Positions 30,628 to 35,597 of a stretch of 35,597 bases of DNA are shown here, piece after piece. This DNA is from Planctomycetota bacterium (lineage in GTDB: Bacteria; Planctomycetota; Planctomycetia; Gemmatales; Gemmataceae). Location of the stretch: positions 1 through 35,597 of the forward strand of contig JACOUH010000147.1 of the NCBI GenBank assembly GCA_016177925.1, given 5' to 3'. Positions within the stretch are counted from its first letter, which is position 1, and every line of letters starts with the position of its first letter. The notes beneath the pieces were generated by a model, which saw only the letters and a program-made list of their open reading frames with translations, did not search any database and had not been told where the DNA came from. The translations under genes and the position numbers were made by a program.

Positions 30628-32755
30628 CCGTCACGCGCAACGGCTCGCTGCTGTAGGTGAACTTGATCGCGAAGTTGATCGACGCATGCACCATCACGGC
30701 TACCTGCTGATTCGCGACAGGCTTCGCGTCGGCAGCGGCCTTCAGCATGATCCAGCCCTTCGACTGTTCGCCGGTCAGGAGCGTCTGGCTCCCCGCGCCG
30801 TCGACCGTCACGCCGGGCGGCAGGCTGTTGTTGTAGACGAACTCCAGGTGCTGATAGATCACGTCGAGCGTCAGGTTGGCCTTGAAACCCGGCCGTCGCT
30901 TCACCTCGACCTCGACCTTCTTCGACTCACCCGGCTTCAGCGTCACGGCCGCCGGACTGATCTTCACCCATTCCAGGTCCAGAGGCTCGCTGATTGACAC
31001 CGTGTGCATCTGCACCGGGAAATGGTTTCGACCTCCACCCGGGTTGTAGAACTCCTGTAGCGGACGCGCCTCTACCGTCAGCGCGACGGGCTTGCCGTCG
31101 GTGCCGGGGACGTTCGCCGTCCCGGTGATGCGGACATTCGATGCCCCCTGCGCAGCGTCGGCGGTGGCTTGCAGGATGATGCAACCATCGGTCCCGTTGG
31201 CGAGGATGCGGCCACAGGAGGCCTTCACGCCTGGCGCTAGTCCCTCGATGCCCAGTTGCACCTCGCCGCTGAAGCCGCCCTTGCGGGTCAGGCGGACGTG
31301 GAGGACAGCGGCGGTCCCGGGCGCAAGCAGCGTCTTGTCGGTGTCCGTGTCCATAACGAACGTTGGCCGCGTGTGCGTCACTTGGAGGAAGTAGCCGAAC
31401 GCCGGCCCGCCGCGCTGATGGACGTCACGAACCTGGACGACGTAACGGCCGTCCGCCGGTGCCTCCCAGTCCAGGAAGGAGTCGGCGTACTGGTTAAAGC
31501 CGTTATAGCTCGAATTGCGCTCCTGATGGTCGTCATTCTCGGCGAGTCGTTCGCCTTTCGGACCGAGGATGCGCAGCAGCGAGTCGAGGTGCGAACCGTG
31601 CCGCTGGGCGATCACCTCGAAGGTGAAGCGTTCTCCTTTCTTGGCGTCGACGGCGTAGCAGTCGACATCGCCGGGAGCATCCATGCGGCCGCTGACCCCA
31701 GCCGGTACGCGCAGGAGCTGAGCTTTTACCGGCGTGTCGTTGTCACCGGGCGCCTCGCGCACGTCGGGCAAGTTGCTGACGACGACCGGCACGGGGTTGC
31801 TCTTCTCTCCCTTGCTCAGCGGCAGGGTGTACCAGCGCAGCCCCTCCGCTTCCTGGGCGGGAAGCGTCAGGTCGGCCGTCGCGTCGGGCGGCAGGCTGTG
31901 GCCGGACAGGTGCAGCTTCGTCGTCGCGCCGGGCGTCGCCCGCATCGGGTGGACGTGGGTAACGTAGGGGCGGTCGTTGATCTCGATGCAGTAAGTCCAG
32001 TGTGGCTCGCCGGCAAAGCGGACGTCGCGCACCTCGAGGTAATACTCCCCGGCCTTGTCGAACTTGTGGTGCAGGAGCGGATCGGCGGCATAGTAGTTGT
32101 CATTCGAGGCGAGCACCGTGCCCTTGTCGTCGCGGAGAATGAGGATCGGGTCGGCGATGCTCTGCAAGTCGTGGATGCGGTCGGCCAGCCGGTGGCAGTA
32201 CATGTGGAAAGTAAGGGCCTGCCCTGCTGCGACGCGGAACTTGAAAAAGTCGACGTCCTCCTGGGCCTCGAGCGCCCCGCACACGGCCGCCGGCAGCGTG
32301 ATGGCCTGGGCCGTCTTCATCGTGTTGTTGTTTGGCGCCTCGACGACGATCGGATCGCGGACGATGACGAGCTGTCCAAGGGTGGAGGCGCCCTGGGGCG
32401 TGACGAGGCGGACGTCGCGCATGCCGGGCCGGGCGTCCGCCGCGGTCTTGAAGCGCACCTTCAGGCGCGAAACCTCGGGCCGCGTCGCGCCGGGCTTGAG
32501 CGCCGGCGGCGGGTCGACTTCGCCAGCGACGCCCGTGCCACTGATGAACACGCGGTAAGCGCCGTGCAGATTGTAGCGCGACTCGAACTCGCACTCACAG
32601 GTCTTGCCCGCCTGCACCGCAACGGGGCGGACGGCCATGATCATCGGATAGAATGTATCCGCCCGAAGAGGACTCACCACAGAGACACAGAGATACAGAG
32701 AAGTCAAAAACAGGAAAGGAGACAAACTCCGCCCTCTTGCACCTTGGATTCTCAT
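30614..32755 (-). CDS. Exported PPC-domain protein
   Basis: A 713-aa secreted protein. The N-terminus (SLSPFLFLTSLYLCVSVVSP, cleavage near LRADT) is a signal peptide. Two pre-peptidase C-terminal (PPC) beta-sandwich domains are seen: one with DVDFFKFRVAAGQALTFHMY and AGEYYLEVRDVRF, the second with DVDCYAVDAKKGERFTFEV and DGRYVVQVRDVHQ. Ig-like or bacterial-surface-type segments lie around them. Such planctomycete proteins are cell-envelope or secreted and of unknown function. The start at 32755 has AGGAGG about 11 bases upstream. A longer frame to 32905 passes through repeats and is rejected. The signal peptide overlaps a repeat (32677-32794). The 3' end overlaps the convergent gene by 14 bp. 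Confidence 0.8.
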   Translation of the reverse strand: MRIQGARGRSLSPFLFLTSLYLCVSVVSPLRADTFYPMIMAVRPVAVQAGKTCECEFESRYNLHGAYRVFISGTGVAGEVDPPPALKPGATRPEVSRLKVRFKTAADARPGMRDVRLVTPQGASTLGQLVIVRDPIVVEAPNNNTMKTAQAITLPAAVCGALEAQEDVDFFKFRVAAGQALTFHMYCHRLADRIHDLQSIADPILILRDDKGTVLASNDNYYAADPLLHHKFDKAGEYYLEVRDVRFAGEPHWTYCIEINDRPYVTHVHPMRATPGATTKLHLSGHSLPPDATADLTLPAQEAEGLRWYTLPLSKGEKSNPVPVVVSNLPDVREAPGDNDTPVKAQLLRVPAGVSGRMDAPGDVDCYAVDAKKGERFTFEVIAQRHGSHLDSLLRILGPKGERLAENDDHQERNSSYNGFNQYADSFLDWEAPADGRYVVQVRDVHQRGGPAFGYFLQVTHTRPTFVMDTDTDKTLLAPGTAAVLHVRLTRKGGFSGEVQLGIEGLAPGVKASCGRILANGTDGCIILQATADAAQGASNVRITGTANVPGTDGKPVALTVEARPLQEFYNPGGGRNHFPVQMHTVSISEPLDLEWVKISPAAVTLKPGESKKVEVEVKRRPGFKANLTLDVIYQHLEFVYNNSLPPGVTVDGAGSQTLLTGEQSKGWIMLKAAADAKPVANQQVAVMVHASINFAIKFTYSSEPLRVTVTKP

Positions 32756-32794
32756 TCTTGTTCGTCCTCCTATCTTTTCTCTGTGTCTGTGTGG
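32677..32794. repeat. Inverted copies of a CCACAGAGACACAGAG-type repeat around the signal-peptide region
   Basis: CCACAGAGACACAGAGA at 32677-32693 and TCTCTGTGTCTGTGTGG at 32778-32794 are inverted copies with two mismatches. The start codon, ribosome site and signal-peptide codons of the PPC gene lie between or within them. The left copy codes for the segment LYLCVSVV of the signal peptide. Confidence 0.7.
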
Positions 32795-32808
32795 TTGGAT
32801 ACGCTTGC

Positions 32809-33003
32809 TAAGGAACGGTTTCAAGACGTAGGTCAGGCTTTCTAGAGCGGTTTGCATTTGCTCGTAGCACAGGCGTCTCGCCTGTGCGCTGTCGCGGTTC
32901 GGCACAGGCGAGACGCCTGTGCTACGGCCGACTGCAAAACGCTCTAGCCTGACAAAACCCGTCAGGCTAGAAAGCCTGACCTACTTTGTGAAACAGCTCC
33001 TTA
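32809..33003. repeat. Nested palindromes (four levels)
   Basis: Outer arms: TAAGGAAC...GTAGGTCAGGCTTTCTAG (18 perfect bp, 32828-32845 with 32967-32984, continuing outward with mismatches to 32809 and 33003). Next arms: CTAGAGCGGTTTGCA (32842-32856 with 32933-32947, one mismatch). Innermost: a perfect 25-bp stem (32863-32887 with 32902-32926) containing GCACAGGCGTCTCGCCTGTG. A small fourth hairpin, CCTGAC/GTCAGG, lies at 32948-32966. The region separates the PPC gene from the permease gene and contains no other gene. Confidence 0.85.
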
Positions 33004-33021
33004 TGGGTCTTCCCGGGTCGC

Positions 33022-34422
33022 CTACGCCGCGGGCCGTGTAACCCACAGGAGGAGGCCGATCGCTGCCCACGTCGCCACCGCCACCCAATGATACCAGGCA
33101 AAACTCCAGGCCGTCACCACAGCCAGCGCCAGGCTTACCGCCGCGCCGCACAGGCCGAGCGCCCGCACCCCGTGCGTCGCTCCCCCGCCGGCGCCGAACC
33201 CCAGGGCCAGGCACGCCGCCAGCCAGCCCAGCGCGCCTGCCAGTGAGCCGACCTGTGCGATCGGCCCCAGCACCGCCCGCCCCAGGAACGTCGCCAGCAG
33301 CGTGACGGCGCAGACCAGCCCAATGGCGACGGTCGGCGTCCCGAAGCGACTGTCCACGGCCCCCAGTCTCGCTCCCAGCAGGCCGCGCCGCCCCATCGCA
33401 TAGAGCAGCCGCGTCGAGCTGAGGAACATCCCATTGAAGACCTTCAATAGTGACAGGACCGCACCGAAGATCAACAGCCACACTAACGGCTTGGACTGGA
33501 AGGCGTCCTCGAACGCGATCGCCGTGGCAAAATCCTTCTTGCTGAGTTGCTGCCACGGGTACAACATCGCCACGGAAGCAATCACCCCCACGTAGAACAG
33601 CGTCCCGGCAGCCAGCGCCAGCAGCATCACCGGGGCGAAGCGTCGTGTCTCGAAGTCAGCCGCCGCCTCCTCCGAACACTTCGGGACGGTCTCAAAACCC
33701 ATCAGGAAGTACGGGACGATCGGCAGCACCGCCAGCGTCGAGAGGAAAACACCGCTCGCGTCCTCGCCCTCCGCGAACAGGGGTTGCATCTGCTCGAAAC
33801 GCCCGCGCCACAGGGCGAGCAGGACGAAGACGCAAAAAACGGCCAGCAGCCCGAACGTCGCCCAGTTCTGAAAGCGGGCGCTGAGCCGGATGCCGCGGTA
33901 GTTGAGCACCGCGAGGGCGAGCGTCGTGCCGAGGCCCAGGACCAGGTGCGGTAAGTAAACGGCGTGTTCACCGACCTGGTACAGCTCCAGCGTGTTCATG
34001 AACGGCAGGATGTACCCCACCAGCCGGCCGATTGCCACCGCCTCGTAGGGGCAGACGACCAGGTAGCCAAATGTCATGGCCCAGCCGGTGAGGAAGCTGA
34101 CCACGGGGGGAAACACGGCGGCGGTGTAGGCGACCTCGCTGCCCGCCTCCGGCATCCGCTGCGCCAGCCGCCCGTAAGCCAGCGCCACCGGGACCAGGAC
34201 CACGCCGCAGACGAGGTAGGCGAGCATCGCTCCCCCGGGCCCGCCGGCCGTCAGCCACTCCTCGATGACGACCACCCAGCCGGCGCCAACGATGCAGCCG
34301 AAGGCCAACGTGAAGTATTCGGTGGTCCCCATCACCCGCCGAAGGCCCGGCGTGCGAGCCTCCGTGGCAGCGCCGGCAACCTTTTCCTGCGGATCATTCG
34401 ATTCCGGATCGGCCTTATTCAC
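33022..34422 (-). CDS. APC-superfamily amino acid permease
   Basis: A 466-aa polytopic membrane protein with about 12 hydrophobic segments. The first, after RRVMGTTEYFTLAFGCIVGA, holds the GxG-type unwound helix motif (CIVGAGWVV) of APC transporters; others include AMLAYLVCGVVLVPVALAYG, PEAGSEVAYTAAVFPP and GAVLSLLKVFNGMFLSSTRL with RLLYAMGRRG. It should import or exchange amino acids or related amines; the substrate is not predictable. The GTG at 34422 is preferred because GGAGAAG lies five to six bases before it; the GTG at 34443 is the alternative. It ends just after the nested palindrome 32809-33003. The upstream gene is divergent. Confidence 0.85.
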   Translation of the reverse strand: MNKADPESNDPQEKVAGAATEARTPGLRRVMGTTEYFTLAFGCIVGAGWVVVIEEWLTAGGPGGAMLAYLVCGVVLVPVALAYGRLAQRMPEAGSEVAYTAAVFPPVVSFLTGWAMTFGYLVVCPYEAVAIGRLVGYILPFMNTLELYQVGEHAVYLPHLVLGLGTTLALAVLNYRGIRLSARFQNWATFGLLAVFCVFVLLALWRGRFEQMQPLFAEGEDASGVFLSTLAVLPIVPYFLMGFETVPKCSEEAAADFETRRFAPVMLLALAAGTLFYVGVIASVAMLYPWQQLSKKDFATAIAFEDAFQSKPLVWLLIFGAVLSLLKVFNGMFLSSTRLLYAMGRRGLLGARLGAVDSRFGTPTVAIGLVCAVTLLATFLGRAVLGPIAQVGSLAGALGWLAACLALGFGAGGGATHGVRALGLCGAAVSLALAVVTAWSFAWYHWVAVATWAAIGLLLWVTRPAA

Positions 34423-34613
34423 ATCGACTTCTCCATCGAGCACAGGGACACCGCGTCATTGCGGGCCGTGGAATGCCTCTGCTTTTGCTCACCGAGAGGG
34501 TCGGATTGGTGTTGCCCGATGTTAGGGCCGGGCGGCGCAGGCGAACGGCACTGGCTGTGCCTGCCGCAAGGGCAAGGCGCGGCCTCGAAGCGAGTCCCGA
34601 ATCAGCGATTTCC

Positions 34614-34642
34614 TTGTGGAGCGTGGGTGAAGTTTGTATGAT
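34614..34642 (+). promoter_or_regulatory. Putative sigma-70-type promoter of the purF-like gene
   Basis: TTGTGG at 34614-34619 and TATGAT at 34637-34642 are separated by 17 nt. Transcription would start near 34649, about 70 nt before the ATG at 34722. Confidence 0.45.
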
Positions 34643-34721
34643 GATGATGTTCCCGACTGCGCGAGTGATGGACCGTTCGCCCTGACTCGTTCTCCGTCTG
34701 ACCCGGGGGGAAGCCAGCGAG

Positions 34722-35597
34722 ATGGACGAATTACACCACGAATGCGGGATCGCCGCAATCTATCACTTGCCCAGTTTGAACCCGTCCCGACTGGCCCCGC
34801 TGACTGGCCCCGAGCAGGTTTCGCGACTGATGCCGCGGATGCTGCTCGACCTGCAGAACCGCGGACAGCTCGCCGCTGGCTTCACCACCCATCGGCCACG
34901 TCCGCTACGCCACCTGCGGCGCCACTGAGCGCTCCTACGCCCAGCCGTTCGATCGGCATCACGGCTGCAAGTGGAAGTGGTTCAGCTTCGCCTTCAACGG
35001 CCAGCTCGCCAACTTCACCCAGCTGCGCGACGAACTGCTGACGCAAACCGATTACCACCTGACGCGCAACATCGATACCGAAATCATCATGCACTATCTC
35101 AGCCACGCGCTGAGCCAGTGCGGTGAGGAGCGGCCCGACCTGGTAGAGGTCTTCCGCCGCCTGTCGCAGAAGTTCGACGGTGCCTACAACCTCGTCTTCC
35201 TCAACGCCATGGGCGACATGGTCGTCCTGCGCGACCCGAAGGGCTTCCGCCCGCTCTGCTACGCCCAGGACGGCCCGCTGTTTGCTGCTGCCAGTGAGAG
35301 CGTCCCCCTGTTGAACCTCGGCTTCCGCGAGGTCCACTCGCTGGCGCCGGGCGAGATGATCCTGATCAGCGACGGCGAGCCCCGCCGCGAACGCTTCGCT
35401 CCTGAGCAGCCGCGGGCCCATTGTTTCTTCGAGTGGATCTACTTTGCCAACGTCGCCAGCACGCTCGACAACCGCAGCGTGTATTTGACGCGGGCAGCGC
35501 TGGGCCAGGAACTCGCCCGCCAGGAACGACAGTTCGGCCGCGTACCGCTGGACGCCGACACCATTGTCGTGCCCGTGCCGGACACCGGCAAGGCGGC
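34722..35597 (+). pseudogene. Amidophosphoribosyltransferase-like gene (class II glutamine amidotransferase), frame disrupted, partial
   Basis: The N-terminus [19 protein letters not shown] carries the nucleophile-type Cys of class II amidotransferases (Cys8), then [17 protein letters not shown]. At about 34888-34891 the frame changes: the reading that starts at 34722 stops at 34926-34928, while the next frame continues with [60 protein letters not shown] and [13 protein letters not shown] to the window edge. Relatives have about 45 residues between the two parts; these are missing, so an internal deletion has shifted the frame. The PRPP-binding half runs out of the window. Either a real pseudogene or an assembly error. 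The family is PurF-like; planctomycetes carry paralogues, so I do not assign purF itself. Confidence 0.7.

Noticed and set aside
31256..32845. Plus-strand open frame of 529 codons
   Set aside because: Antisense to the PPC-domain protein gene.
12369..32926. CRISPR array made of the repeated palindromes
   Set aside because: Copies are scattered over 20 kb, are singly placed, and have long perfect dyads with no regular spacers and no cas genes.

Overview
The window looks like a chromosomal segment of a planctomycete, most plausibly a Gemmata-like member of the Gemmataceae. The evidence is the high GC content and the protein families present: a DUF1549/DUF1553 C-terminus, a Tat-exported DUF1501 protein, DUF4058, Uma2, a di-heme DUF1111 protein, a PPC-domain protein, a Ser/Thr kinase with a C-terminal membrane segment, a CehA/McbA-like protein and a Trx7/PDZ-type remnant. 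No rRNA, tRNA, CRISPR array, transposase or phage gene was recognised. The taxonomy is inferred from gene content only.

Layout. 1-2.4 kb: end of a DUF1553 protein, a DUF4058 protein, and a minus-strand DUF5678/retropepsin-like gene pair bracketed by two 23-nt direct repeats. 2.3-5.7 kb: minus-strand zinc-ribbon membrane protein, di-heme cytochrome and Uma2 nuclease. 6.1-7.9 kb: an acyl-CoA ligase. 8.0-14.0 kb: a minus-strand run of K+ channel (TrkA/RCK), Lon-like protease, CehA/McbA-like protein and sugar-phosphate isomerase. 14.2-15.9 kb: Ser/Thr kinase. 15.9-20.6 kb, minus strand: DUF1445 protein, intradiol dioxygenase, a broken PDZ gene, a winged-helix-like protein, and a cysteine desulfurase preceded by a candidate structured RNA with its own terminator. 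20.9-23.2 kb, plus strand: DUF4365 protein, a small unknown gene and DUF1501. 23.6-26.4 kb, minus strand: a VTT/ATP-grasp fusion, DinB and DoxX. 26.6-30.6 kb, plus strand: a sigma-54 activator, a STAS-like/ECF-sigma pair and a pair of unknown genes with lower GC. 30.6-34.4 kb, minus strand: PPC-domain protein and APC permease. 34.7 kb to the end: an amidophosphoribosyltransferase-like gene with a disrupted frame.

The dominant unusual signal is a dense set of long, nearly perfect palindromes with several different stem sequences. Copies lie between genes, next to stop codons, and inside three genes (CehA-like, kinase, sigma-54 activator), where each element is a multiple of three long and is read through in frame. 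One intergenic copy supplies the Shine-Dalgarno sequence of the next gene. Another locus is a nest of four palindromes. A further repeat appears to encode the hydrophobic core of a signal peptide. Two genes (Trx7/PDZ-like and purF-like) are each joined out of frame immediately after a CACCACC or ACCACCC motif, which suggests internal deletions or assembly faults.

Functional coupling is visible as 4-nt start/stop overlaps (isomerase/CehA, DUF4365/small gene, DoxX/DinB, STAS/ECF sigma) and as short gaps (Lon/K+ channel, DUF5678/retropepsin, the 29.8-30.6 kb pair).
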